This document shows, in pieces, positions 19,913-27,548 of a stretch of 64,000 nucleotides of DNA (its first letter is position 1; each line of letters opens with the position of its first letter). The stretch is taken from the NCBI GenBank assembly GCA_900155405.1, contig LT700188.1, positions 62,001 through 126,000 of the forward strand, in the 5' to 3' direction. Made by a program: the position numbers and the translations under genes. Under the pieces are notes generated by a model. The model did not search any database and was not told where the DNA came from. It saw only the letters and a program-made list of their open reading frames with translations. The DNA is from Negativicoccus massiliensis. GTDB lineage: Bacteria > Bacillota > Negativicutes > Veillonellales > Negativicoccaceae.

Positions 19913-20725
19913 ATGGAATTGCAACTTGTAGAAAAGCATGAACCGAATATTCATGAAACGGCGGTAGTCGATCCGAGCGCGGTTCTGCACAGTAATGTAG
20001 AAATCGGACCGTACGCCGTGATTTGCGCGGATACGGTGATCGGAGAAGGCACGCGTATTGATGCGCATGTCGTCATTCATCCGTACACCACGATCGGCAA
20101 ATATTGCCACATTTACCCCGGCGCGTCGATCGGCAGCGATCCGCAGGATCTGAAATTCGAAGGGGAACGCAGCACGACCTCCATCGGCGATTATACGGAC
20201 ATTCGCGAATTCGTGACCGTCAGCCGCGCGACCGGTGAAGGACAGGAAACGCATGTCGGTTCGCATTGCCTTTTGCAGGCGTATACGCATGTCGCGCATA
20301 ACTGCAATGTGGGCAACCATGTAGTGATCAGCAGCTTCGCGGGTCTGGCGGGCCATGTAGTCGTCGAAGACCGCGCCGTCATCGGCGGTATGGCCGGTGT
20401 TCATCAGTTTGTGAAAATCGGTCGTAACTGCATGATCGGCGCGATGACCAAAGTGGTTCAGGATGTGCCGCCGTTCGTGATCGCGGACGGTAATCCGGCG
20501 CGCGTTGTCGGACTGAACAGCGTCGGCATGGCGCGCAGCGGTATTTCCGCCGCCGTCAAACGCGACTTGAAACGCGCGTACCGACTTTTATATCGTTCCA
20601 ACCTGCGCCTTTCGGAAGCGATTTCTGAAATGGAGCACGAATTGGACGCGTCGGAAGAAGTGGAACACATGTTACGCTTCCTGCGTAATTGCGAGCGCGG
20701 TATTTGCCGCGTGCGCCGCGAATAG
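19913..20725 (+). CDS. lpxA: UDP-N-acetylglucosamine O-acyltransferase
   Basis: LpxA adds the first 3-hydroxyacyl chain to UDP-GlcNAc. The N-terminal two thirds is a left-handed beta-helix of hexapeptide repeats (for example IGPYAV, IGEGTR, IGKYCH, VGNHVV), with the catalytic-region His in AYTHVAHNCNVGNHV and HQFVKIGRN. The C-terminus is helical (YRLLYRSNLRLSEAI). Length is 270 residues. GGGAGAG precedes ATG 19913. A 179-base gap separates it from fabZ, with no convincing promoter, and a terminator follows, so it is cut off from lpxI downstream. Confidence 0.96.
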   Translation: MELQLVEKHEPNIHETAVVDPSAVLHSNVEIGPYAVICADTVIGEGTRIDAHVVIHPYTTIGKYCHIYPGASIGSDPQDLKFEGERSTTSIGDYTDIREFVTVSRATGEGQETHVGSHCLLQAYTHVAHNCNVGNHVVISSFAGLAGHVVVEDRAVIGGMAGVHQFVKIGRNCMIGAMTKVVQDVPPFVIADGNPARVVGLNSVGMARSGISAAVKRDLKRAYRLLYRSNLRLSEAISEMEHELDASEEVEHMLRFLRNCERGICRVRRE

Positions 20726-20732
20726 AAAAAGT

Positions 20733-20757
20733 AACGCCCGCGACCGCGGGCGTTTTT
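20733..20757 (+). terminator. Intrinsic terminator after lpxA
   Basis: Perfect 9-bp stem AACGCCCGC / GCGGGCGTT, loop GACC, T5. It ends the first part of the lipid A cluster before the small-ORF insertion. Confidence 0.95.
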
Positions 20758-20788
20758 ATTTATCGAATAAACGGCGGTGGAGGATAGA
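20753..20788 (+). repeat. 36-bp direct repeat, copy 1
   Basis: Begins TTTTTATTTATCGAATAAAC and ends AGGATAGA. It matches 21146-21181 at 34 of 36 positions (differences T/C and G/A). Each copy lies immediately after a hairpin T-tract and opens a cassette of the small-ORF array. Confidence 0.85.
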
Positions 20789-20885
20789 AAGGAGGCCTGC
20801 TATCAGAACGATAGGGGTAGACACGTTTACTCTAAATAACGGATCATATAGTACCAACATTTACGGAGAGGCAAATGAAATTTGA
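20766..20885 (+). pseudogene. Start-less reading-frame end, possible toxin-tip remnant 1
   Basis: The frame that runs out of the repeat reads 39 residues with a middle VDTFTLNNGSYSTNIYGEAN and stops at TGA 20883-20885, overlapping the start of the next small gene by 11 bases. There is no start codon or ribosome site, so it is not expressed alone. The layout (C-terminal stub overlapping a small gene) is what displaced toxin-tip/immunity pairs look like. The function is an inference. Confidence 0.3.
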
Positions 20886-21072
20886 TAAGTATATAAATAA
20901 AAAGCTGAAAATAAAGTGTAGTAACAAAAATGAGTTTCAAGGATGGGTTGATAATGTGACCAGCGCTTTGGATGACCCTTGTGAACATGACAGTATAACA
21001 TTAGAGACAAAAGACGGCTTAATAAATATTCTTGATAGTGAGATAGTAAGCATTGAGATTTTAGAGAATTGA
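20875..21072 (+). CDS. Small hypothetical protein, Sm-like appearance, 65 aa
   Basis: GGAGAGG seven bases before ATG 20875 makes this a credible gene. The acidic 65-residue product has five predicted short strands with the pattern INKKLKIKC..N.FQGWVDN.TSA....DSITLETKDGLINILDSEI.SIEIL. That matches the general shape of small Sm-like/beta-barrel proteins often found next to polymorphic toxin genes (strand, G at a turn, D.I.L...DG..I..SEI..I). It is AT-rich against the flanking lpx genes. A role as an immunity protein is plausible but unproven. Confidence 0.55.
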   Translation: MKFDKYINKKLKIKCSNKNEFQGWVDNVTSALDDPCEHDSITLETKDGLINILDSEIVSIEILEN

Positions 21073-21121
21073 AGATCGCAGTAGACAGATGTAGCTTTAA
21101 GTGCTTATTTCCAATAAAGAC

Positions 21122-21150
21122 CACCGACGCAGATGCCGCGGGAGTTTTTT
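21122..21150 (+). terminator. Degenerate terminator-like element
   Basis: Imperfect hairpin CACCGACGC-agat-GCCGCGG followed by T6. It belongs to a series of related elements (consensus near ACCGCC-GAC-GCA-GA-TGC-CGA-GGCGGT) ending each small cassette. Confidence 0.45.
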
Positions 21151-21181
21151 ATTTATCGAATAAACGGCGGCGAAGGATAGA
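21146..21181 (+). repeat. 36-bp direct repeat, copy 2
   Basis: 34 of 36 bases match copy 1 at 20753-20788. The sequences after the two copies are unrelated, so the repeat marks a module boundary. Confidence 0.85.
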
Positions 21182-21239
21182 GAGTACCCCGGACACGGGC
21201 AAGAACGTCGACATTTGGGACATGACTTATAATGAATAG
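21159..21239 (+). pseudogene. Start-less reading-frame end, possible toxin-tip remnant 2
   Basis: In the same frame relative to the repeat as remnant 1, the sequence reads NKRRRRIES and then TPDTGKNVDIWDMTYNE before TAG 21237-21239. The shared beginning and unrelated ending mimic swapped C-terminal tips of one ancestral protein. No start codon is available. Confidence 0.3.
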
Positions 21240-21331
21240 CATAATAAGCATATAGTTGTTACGTGTGACTATCAAAAACGGATTGGAATTGTTGCAAGGC
21301 ATAACTAAACATGCGATTGGCAGGGAGATAG

Positions 21332-21529
21332 ATGGAAAAAGAATTAAATTTATATATTGATTTTACTAATAATGAAATAAAATTTCTAAATGAGCAAGGT
21401 GTTATCATACAGCAAGGCGAACCGATAAATATTGATGCAGCAGAGAAAATTGTAGATGAGCTTTGTGCCGCTGATTATGGTATAGCGGGGGATATAATTA
21501 CTAAAATAACAACTAATGAAAATTGGTAA
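21332..21529 (+). CDS. Small hypothetical protein, 65 aa
   Basis: ATG 21332 follows GGGAGATAG. The acidic 65-residue product (YIDFTNNEIKFLNEQGVIIQ, then a helix DAAEKIVDELCAADYG) is unrecognised. It occupies the position of an immunity-type gene after remnant 2, about 90 bases downstream. It is AT-rich. Confidence 0.5.
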   Translation: MEKELNLYIDFTNNEIKFLNEQGVIIQQGEPINIDAAEKIVDELCAADYGIAGDIITKITTNENW

Positions 21530-21586
21530 AAGTATACATACCTATCGCGACATACGAATTATTTATTGAATGTGCAGATCAAAATA

Positions 21587-21617
21587 ACCGCCGACGCAAA
21601 TGCAGAGGTATTTTTTT
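21587..21617 (+). terminator. Degenerate terminator-like element
   Basis: ACCGCCGACGCAAATGCAGAGGT followed by AT7: core GCA-aa-TGC with outer ACC/GGT. Member of the array's hairpin family; weak on its own. Confidence 0.4.
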
Positions 21618-21634
21618 GACAAAGGGGCAATACT

Positions 21635-21874
21635 GTGGTGCGTGTAGTTAGTAGTGCGTGGCAAGAAAGCATTGAGCAAATGATACAAGCAAAACAGGAG
21701 TATCGTGAGAAGTTTGGGGCAGGGGCGCTGGATTATGTGATATTGGGAGAGCCGATCCCTGAGAAATTAACAGACTTGAGCGAAGCGACGAAGAAACTGC
21801 GAAATGCCATTAGAACGGGCGTTCCACTTGATAATACGCCACCGAATCCGGATATGCCGGAAATCATATACTAA
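21635..21874 (+). CDS. Small hypothetical protein, 79 aa
   Basis: Starts at GTG 21635 behind AAAGGGG. The N-terminal half is helical (SAWQESIEQMIQAKQEYREKF) and the C-terminus is proline-rich and acidic. I do not recognise it. It is flanked on both sides by members of the hairpin family, so it is a cassette of the same array. No toxin-like stub is evident before it. Confidence 0.45.
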   Translation: MVRVVSSAWQESIEQMIQAKQEYREKFGAGALDYVILGEPIPEKLTDLSEATKKLRNAIRTGVPLDNTPPNPDMPEIIY

Positions 21875-21877
21875 CTG

Positions 21878-21909
21878 GCCACCAACGCAGATGCCGAGGC
21901 GGTTTTTTC
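21878..21909 (+). terminator. Degenerate terminator-like element
   Basis: CCACCAACGCAGATGCCGAGG, then CGG and T6: core GCA-ga-TGC. Same family as 21122-21150 and 22328-22363. Confidence 0.45.
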
Positions 21910-21944
21910 TTACGCAAATTGACAAGTACCTATAAATGGAATAA

Positions 21945-21998
21945 ACGAAAAGGGCACTTGCATATGAAGAGCTTGAGAAGGAACAAAATCTTATTTAG
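21945..21998 (+). pseudogene. Start-less reading-frame end, possible toxin-tip remnant 3
   Basis: A 17-residue frame end (RALAYEELEKEQNLI) stops at TAG 21996-21998, 14 bases before the next credible start. It has no start codon. It is listed because it repeats the pattern of stub followed by small gene; chance cannot be excluded. Confidence 0.2.
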
Positions 21999-22012
21999 AA
22001 CAAGGTGATCGC

Positions 22013-22138
22013 ATGCGGTTGCCAAAGGATTATTATGCGCAGTATGATGAATATACAAGAGATAATAAAAAGAACTTATTTCCCATGTTTTTAGGTGACA
22101 TGTTGGCGTGCGCAATGCGGAGGGTTGGTGTTAAATAA
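22013..22138 (+). CDS. Very small hypothetical protein, 41 aa
   Basis: The ribosome site AAGGTGATC is a near-perfect match to the 16S tail seven bases before ATG 22013. The product (LPKDYYAQYDEYTRDNKKN..., ending MRRVGVK) is unrecognised. Its stop overlaps the next ORF start by one base (TAATG), so the two are probably translated together. Confidence 0.5.
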   Translation: MRLPKDYYAQYDEYTRDNKKNLFPMFLGDMLACAMRRVGVK

Positions 22139-22329
22139 TGTGTTATATACCGGACGGCTGGATAAAAGACAAAAGGAACGAGGAAGAAGTGCATCGCTTA
22201 ATTGCTACTTGTATTGCAGGTCTGAAATTCGGTAACGAAAAAGAGATGGCGAAGGCGCGCCTAAAAGAGCTTGGCGAAGATACTATTCTTAAGGAGCTTG
22301 AAAAGGGAACTTTTGCGGGTTTCCAATAA
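22138..22329 (+). CDS. Small hypothetical protein, 63 aa
   Basis: ATG 22138 is coupled to the stop of the 41-residue ORF, with GGAGGG about 14 bases upstream. The highly charged product is mostly helix (EEEVHRLIATCIAGLKFG, then EMAKARLKELGEDTILKEL). No family is recognised. It is the last cassette before lpxI and is closed by the best-formed hairpin of the array. Confidence 0.5.
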   Translation: MCYIPDGWIKDKRNEEEVHRLIATCIAGLKFGNEKEMAKARLKELGEDTILKELEKGTFAGFQ

Positions 22330-22363
22330 AAACCGCTAAGGCGAAATGCTGAGGCGGTTTTTT
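22328..22363 (+). terminator. Intrinsic terminator ending the small-ORF array
   Basis: AAACCGC pairs with GCGGTTT, with an inner GGC/GCT stem around GAAAT, then T-run. Strongest member of the array's hairpin family. Confidence 0.8.
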
Positions 22364-22498
22364 ATTGCGCAAAAGGAACGGGTAAGGCGTATATGGACCG
22401 TACGTCAAGGGAAACTGCATGCGCGGATGAAAGTTTTCTGAAGATTCGCGACGGATAGCCCGTATTGTCGCAACAATCACATATTGCCGGGTCAAATG

Positions 22499-22507
22499 TG
22501 ATAAAAT
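22499..22507 (+). promoter_or_regulatory. Extended -10 promoter of the lpxI-lptB operon
   Basis: TGATAAAAT (TG-extended TAAAAT) lies 25 bases before lpxI, with AGGGGGAG as its ribosome site. It is needed because terminators cut off transcription from lpxA. Confidence 0.5.
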
Positions 22508-22531
22508 AAACTAAGTTAAAAGGGGGAGTTT

Positions 22532-23356
22532 ATGGCGACAGTCGGTTTGTTGGCGGGGATCGGCAAATTGCCGGTGACGTTTTTGCGCGAGGCGAAGCGC
22601 TTGGGGGAACGCGTCGTGACGATTGCCGTCGTCGATGCGGTGGAACCGGAGTTGGCGCAAGAATCGGATCAATTTTATCAGATTAAAATCACGAAACTGG
22701 GTTCGATACTGAAAACGCTGCAGCGGGAAGGCGTGACCGAGGCGACGATGCTCGGCAAAGTCACCAAAGAAATTTTATATGGCAATTTAGGCATTCCGGA
22801 TTGGCGCGCGCTGCAATTTTTGCGGCGGGTACGGGATCGCAAAGATGATACGATTATGCTGGCATTGGTTGACGAATTGGCGGACATCGGCGTCACCGTT
22901 TTGGATCAGACGCGCTATCTCACGCCGCTGATGCCGGCGCCGCAAGTGTTCACTAAACGGCAGCCGACCGCGGCGGAGTGGGATGATATCCGCTTCGGTT
23001 TCGCGCTGGCCAAACAGATCGGGGCGCTCGATATCGGTCAGACGGTTGTCGTCGCGCGTCAAGCCGCGATGGCGATTGAGGCGATCGAAGGCACGGATGC
23101 CTGCATTATACGCGGTTGCGCATTAGCGCGTCAGGGCGCGGTGGTCGTTAAAACGGCGAAACCGCAACAGGACGTGCGTTTTGACGTGCCCGCGATCGGT
23201 TTGACGACATTGCGTTCGCTCTTGGAACATAAGGGCGCGGTGCTTGCGATTGAGGCGCAACGCACTTTATTTGTGGAACAGGAAGAAGTCATCGCGCTCG
23301 CCGATCAAAAAGGCGTAGCGATCTGCGCTGTTTCCGCGGAGTCGTTGTCCCGATGA
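22532..23356 (+). CDS. lpxI: UDP-2,3-diacylglucosamine pyrophosphatase LpxI
   Basis: LpxI (DUF1009) hydrolyses UDP-diacyl-GlcN to lipid X, replacing LpxH in many diderms. The start GLLAGIGKLPVTFLREAKRLG, the motif TMLGKVTKEILYG, and the C-terminal AGxD-like region (FDVPAIGLTTLRSLLEHKGAVLAIEA) match the family. Length, 274 residues, is normal. It overlaps lpxB by four bases; lpxA-lpxI-lpxB is the usual order, but here small ORFs separate lpxA. Confidence 0.93.
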   Translation: MATVGLLAGIGKLPVTFLREAKRLGERVVTIAVVDAVEPELAQESDQFYQIKITKLGSILKTLQREGVTEATMLGKVTKEILYGNLGIPDWRALQFLRRVRDRKDDTIMLALVDELADIGVTVLDQTRYLTPLMPAPQVFTKRQPTAAEWDDIRFGFALAKQIGALDIGQTVVVARQAAMAIEAIEGTDACIIRGCALARQGAVVVKTAKPQQDVRFDVPAIGLTTLRSLLEHKGAVLAIEAQRTLFVEQEEVIALADQKGVAICAVSAESLSR

Positions 23357-24492
23357 AAGTGTTTTTTTCGGCCGGCGAGGCCTCCGGAGATTGGCATGCG
23401 GCCGCCGTCGCCCGCGCGCTCAAAGAGCGCGTTCCCGCGCTTGAAATGCAGGGGATGGGCGGCGCGGAAATGCGCGCTGCCGGCGTGACGGTCGTGCATG
23501 ATATCGCGGACCTGGGGGTGATCGGGATTGCGGAAATTATTCGCAAATTACCGTTTTTCTTCCGATTGCGTTCGGAACTGGTGGAAGCCATTCGCCGCCA
23601 GCAGCCGGATGTGGTCGTCTGTGTGGATTATCCGGGCTTTAATATGAAGCTTGCGCAAGCCGTCAAAAAAGAACTCGGTATTCCGGTGGTCTACTATATC
23701 GCTCCGACGATTTGGGCTTGGCATCGGTCGCGGGGCAAAGCGATTGCGCGGGATACGGCGGCGGTAGCTTCCATTTTCCCGATGGATGTGCCGTTGTATC
23801 GGGAAGACGGCGCTCGCGTGGAATTTGTGGGGCATCCGCTGGTGGATTTGGTGCGGCCGAAATGGTCGCAGGATGAAACTCGCGCCCATTTTCAAATGGA
23901 TCCCGCTAAAAAGCAACTGTTGCTGTTGCCGGGGAGTCGTCGGCAGGAGGTACGAAGTTTGCTGCCGACTATGCTTGCCGCCGCGGAGCTTTTGGCGAAA
24001 GAATTTCCGCTCCAATGTTGGTTGCCGCGCGCTAGCACGATCTCCGAGGCGGAGCTTGCGCCGCTTTTGGCCGAGACCGAATTGGATATTCAAATGACGA
24101 CGTCCCATCTGCATGATTTGATGACGGTATGCGATGCCGCATTGGCTGCCTCCGGAACAGTGACCTTGGAAACCGCGCTGCTCGGGTTGCCGACCGTACT
24201 TTGCTATAAAGTGGCGCCGCTTACGTACTGGCTCGGTCGTCGGGTTTTGCAAACCCCGCATATCGGTTTGCCGAATATTGTGGCCGGGCGGGAAGTGATC
24301 CCGGAATTTTTACAGCAGGATGTCACGGCCGAAAACTTGGCGCACGCGGTGGCGTCATGGTGGCGGGATGAGGAAGCGTCTCGTCGTTTGCGGGACGATT
24401 TAGCCATGGTGCGGGAGAAATTGGGCGCGCCCGGCGCGGTCGGTCGCGTCGCCGATCTTATCATACGAATCGCTGAGGAAAATAATGACTGA
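23353..24492 (+). CDS. lpxB: Lipid A disaccharide synthase
   Basis: LpxB joins lipid X to UDP-diacyl-GlcN to form the tetra-acyl disaccharide. It is a GT-B glycosyltransferase with N-terminal FFSAGEASGDWHAAAVARAL, then GMGGAEMRAAG, CVDYPGFNM, YYIAPTIWAWHRSRGK, VGHPLVD, LLLPGSRRQEV and ASGTVTLETALLGLPTVLCYK. Length is 379 residues. It overlaps lpxI by four bases and msbA by eight. Confidence 0.95.
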   Translation: MKVFFSAGEASGDWHAAAVARALKERVPALEMQGMGGAEMRAAGVTVVHDIADLGVIGIAEIIRKLPFFFRLRSELVEAIRRQQPDVVVCVDYPGFNMKLAQAVKKELGIPVVYYIAPTIWAWHRSRGKAIARDTAAVASIFPMDVPLYREDGARVEFVGHPLVDLVRPKWSQDETRAHFQMDPAKKQLLLLPGSRRQEVRSLLPTMLAAAELLAKEFPLQCWLPRASTISEAELAPLLAETELDIQMTTSHLHDLMTVCDAALAASGTVTLETALLGLPTVLCYKVAPLTYWLGRRVLQTPHIGLPNIVAGREVIPEFLQQDVTAENLAHAVASWWRDEEASRRLRDDLAMVREKLGAPGAVGRVADLIIRIAEENND

Positions 24493-26215
24493 TTACGCAC
24501 GTTTATTACATTACGTAGTGCCGTACTGGCGGCGCGGGGTAGCGGCCATCATCGCCATGATTTTGGGAGCGCTTACCACGCTTGCCGTGCCGTGGATCAT
24601 TCGCAACATCATTGACGACGTACTGGCCGCGAAAAACCTGGTGGCATTGAATTGGATCGCGCTCGGCATCTTGGCGCTCTTTTTCCTGCGCGGCGTGTTT
24701 TCCTATTTGCAAGGCTACCTGATGAGCTATATCGCGAACCGCGTGATTATTGATATCCGCAATGAAGTCTACGCGCGGGTGCAACGTTTATCGCTGCGTT
24801 TCTTTGATACGCGCAAAACCGGCAGTCTGATGAGCCGCCTGACGAATGATATCGGCGCACTGCAGACCGCGATTGTCGATAATTTCGTCAATATTGTCAA
24901 GGAAAGCGTCATCCTGATCGGCTCGCTCGTCGGCATGGTGATTTTACATTGGCGGCTGACGTTGCTTTGCATCATTATTGTTCCGCTGGTCAGCATCACT
25001 ATCAAATATTTCGGTCGAAAACTGAAAAAAAGCGGCCATATGATGCAGGAACGCATCGCCGATGTCACTTCGCATTTACAGGAAACGATCGGCGGTATTC
25101 GCGTCGTTAAATCGTTTTTCCGTGAAGATTATGAAATCGCCCGTTTTCGTCAGATCAATCAGGCGAGCTTCGGCGCGGCGATGAAAGCGGCGCGGCAGTC
25201 GAGCCAGCTTTCGCCGGTGGTCGAATTTATCGCGGCGATTGCCGTCACCGCGATTATTTGGTACGGCGGTTGGAGCGTCATCGACGGGGAATTGACCGCC
25301 GGTGAACTGATCGCGTTTTTGATTTACGCCATTAATTTAGCCAATCCGGTACGGCGTTTAAGTGCGCTTTACGGCGATATTCAGCGTTCGATGGCGGCCG
25401 GTGAGCGCGTGTTCGCGTTGCTGGACGAAACGCCGGACATTCGCGAAAAAGCCGACGCGATCGCGTTGCCCGTTTTGCGCGGTGATGTTGTTTTTGACGC
25501 GGTTCATTTCCGGTATGAACCTTCCAAAGAAGTGCTGTCGGGTATCAGCTTCCATGCCGAGCCGGGCCAAAAAATCGCGTTGGTCGGGCCGAGCGGATCG
25601 GGGAAATCGACGATTGCCAACTTGATTCCGCGTTTTTACGATGTAACGGACGGCGCGATCAGGATTGACGGACATGATGTTCGGGACGTGACGTTGGCGT
25701 CATTGCGCGAACAGATCGGCATCGTGCCGCAGGATACCGCTCTTTTCAACACGACGATTGAAGAAAATATACGCTACGGTCGCTTAGACGCGACCGACGA
25801 AGAAGTGGCGGCGGCGGTACGCGCCGCCAATGCGGAAGAATTTGTGCGCCAGCTGCCGCAGGGTTTGCAAACGCCGATCGGCGATCGGGGTCTCGTGCTT
25901 TCCGGTGGTCAGCGGCAACGCATAGCGATCGCGCGGGCGCTTTTGAAAGATCCGCGGATCCTTATTTTAGATGAAGCCACGTCCGCTTTGGATACGGAAA
26001 GCGAACAGCTGGTGCAGGCGGCGCTGGAACGTCTGATGATCGGCCGCACCGCGTTTATTATCGCGCACCGGCTGACGACGATTCAGGAGGCCGATCACAT
26101 TTTAGTGATTGATCGCGGCCGCATTGTGGAAAGCGGCACGCATCAATCCTTACTGGCGCTGCACGGTATGTACTACAACCTTTACACGTTACGCTTACAG
26201 GGAGACGAGAAATAG
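24485..26215 (+). CDS. msbA: Lipid A export ABC transporter (MsbA type)
   Basis: This half-transporter has six N-terminal membrane helices (residues about 1-310) and one ATPase domain with Walker A GPSGSGKST, signature LSGGQRQRIAIARALL and Walker B ILILDEATSALDTES. Length is 576 residues. Its position between lpxB and waaA identifies it as the flippase moving lipid A-core from the inner to the outer leaflet of the cytoplasmic membrane. Other half-size multidrug exporters look alike, so the call rests partly on context. Confidence 0.9.
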   Translation: MTDYARLLHYVVPYWRRGVAAIIAMILGALTTLAVPWIIRNIIDDVLAAKNLVALNWIALGILALFFLRGVFSYLQGYLMSYIANRVIIDIRNEVYARVQRLSLRFFDTRKTGSLMSRLTNDIGALQTAIVDNFVNIVKESVILIGSLVGMVILHWRLTLLCIIIVPLVSITIKYFGRKLKKSGHMMQERIADVTSHLQETIGGIRVVKSFFREDYEIARFRQINQASFGAAMKAARQSSQLSPVVEFIAAIAVTAIIWYGGWSVIDGELTAGELIAFLIYAINLANPVRRLSALYGDIQRSMAAGERVFALLDETPDIREKADAIALPVLRGDVVFDAVHFRYEPSKEVLSGISFHAEPGQKIALVGPSGSGKSTIANLIPRFYDVTDGAIRIDGHDVRDVTLASLREQIGIVPQDTALFNTTIEENIRYGRLDATDEEVAAAVRAANAEEFVRQLPQGLQTPIGDRGLVLSGGQRQRIAIARALLKDPRILILDEATSALDTESEQLVQAALERLMIGRTAFIIAHRLTTIQEADHILVIDRGRIVESGTHQSLLALHGMYYNLYTLRLQGDEK

Positions 26216-26216
26216 T

Positions 26217-27548
26217 ATGTACTGGTTCTACAATATTTGTCTGGTGCTGTATTGGCTGTTGCTGGTGCCGGTATTGATCTATCGCCTGCTCTTTGAAGAG
26301 GGGTTTTATGACCGACTACGGCAGAGCGCCGGCGTCATGCCCCAGCCGGTACTGACGAGCATTCAAAACTGCCACGGCATTTGGGTGCATGCGGCCTCCG
26401 TCGGCGAGATTGTGGCGGCCAGTCCCATTGTGCGCGAATTAAAGCAGCGTCTGCCGGACGAGACCGTGATCGTGTCGGTCGTCACCGCGACCGGTCACCG
26501 CATGGCGGAACGGATTATTCCCGAAGCGGATGCGCACATTTTTTTCCCGGTGGATTTACCGATCATTACGGAGCGCATCGTCAATATCGTCAAGCCGAAA
26601 GCGATCCTCTTGGTGGAAACGGAACTTTGGCCGAACTTTTTGCAAGTGGCGGAAAAAAATGAAATTCCGGTCATGATGGTCAACGGCCGAATCAGTGACC
26701 GCAGCATGAAACGGTACCGCCTGATTTTAGGCTTTACCCGTCGCATGCTGGCGCAAATTCGCTGGTTCTGCATGCAGTCGCACACGGACGCCCGCTACAT
26801 TGAAGAAATGGGCGCGGACCCCGCGCGTGTCCAGGTGACGGGAAACACCAAGTATGATCAGACCTATGCCGAAGTCACTCCGGCGGAACGCGACGAACTG
26901 CGACGTGAATTCGGTGTCGGCGAGGCGCATCCGGTCATCGTGGCGGGTTCGTTTCATGAAGGCGAATATGACATTTTGCTGGCGAGCTTTGGCGACGTGC
27001 GGCGGCAGTATCCCGACGCGAAACTGATCTTGGCGCCGCGGCAGATTCCGGAGGCGGCCAAGGTATTGCAACTGGTGCAAAAACACGGTTTCGTCGGCGC
27101 GCGGCGCACGGCATACCATGCCGAAACGGACGCGCCGGTGTCCGTACTCGTGCTGGATACGATCGGCGAACTCGGGCGCATTTACAGTTTGGCGGATATC
27201 GTGATCGTCGGCGGCAGCTTTGTCAAAGTCGGCGGCCACAATATATTGGAGCCGGCGGCGCACGGCAAACCCATTTTGGTGGGACCGCATATGTTCAATT
27301 TCAAAGATATTTTCGCCCTGTTGCATAGCGAAGGCGCTTGCCGAATGACGAGCGCGGAAAATCTTACGCGCGATTTGCTGCGCCTTTTGTCCGAGCCGCA
27401 GCGACTTGCGCAAATGGGGGCGGCCGCGTTACGATTAGTGGAAGAAAATCAAGGCGCGACTAAGCGCAATGTGGATGCTTTTTGCGCGTTAGCCGAACGG
27501 GATCCGCTTTATTGGAAAGGAGCCGAACGCAGTGGGCATAGAGCGTAA
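26217..27548 (+). CDS. waaA: 3-deoxy-D-manno-octulosonic acid (KDO) transferase
   Basis: WaaA/KdtA attaches KDO to the lipid A precursor. The GT-30 family features are an N-terminal membrane anchor (residues about 3-22), GIWVHAASVGEIVAASPIV, VETELWPNF, VNGRISDRSMKRYR and, in the C-terminal domain, VGGSFVKVGGHNILEPAAHGKPI. Translation most likely starts at ATG 26217 (GGGAGA upstream, first residues in the anchor), giving 443 residues, rather than within msbA. Number of KDO residues added cannot be told. It overlaps lpxK by 17 bases. Confidence 0.94.
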   Translation: MYWFYNICLVLYWLLLVPVLIYRLLFEEGFYDRLRQSAGVMPQPVLTSIQNCHGIWVHAASVGEIVAASPIVRELKQRLPDETVIVSVVTATGHRMAERIIPEADAHIFFPVDLPIITERIVNIVKPKAILLVETELWPNFLQVAEKNEIPVMMVNGRISDRSMKRYRLILGFTRRMLAQIRWFCMQSHTDARYIEEMGADPARVQVTGNTKYDQTYAEVTPAERDELRREFGVGEAHPVIVAGSFHEGEYDILLASFGDVRRQYPDAKLILAPRQIPEAAKVLQLVQKHGFVGARRTAYHAETDAPVSVLVLDTIGELGRIYSLADIVIVGGSFVKVGGHNILEPAAHGKPILVGPHMFNFKDIFALLHSEGACRMTSAENLTRDLLRLLSEPQRLAQMGAAALRLVEENQGATKRNVDAFCALAERDPLYWKGAERSGHRA

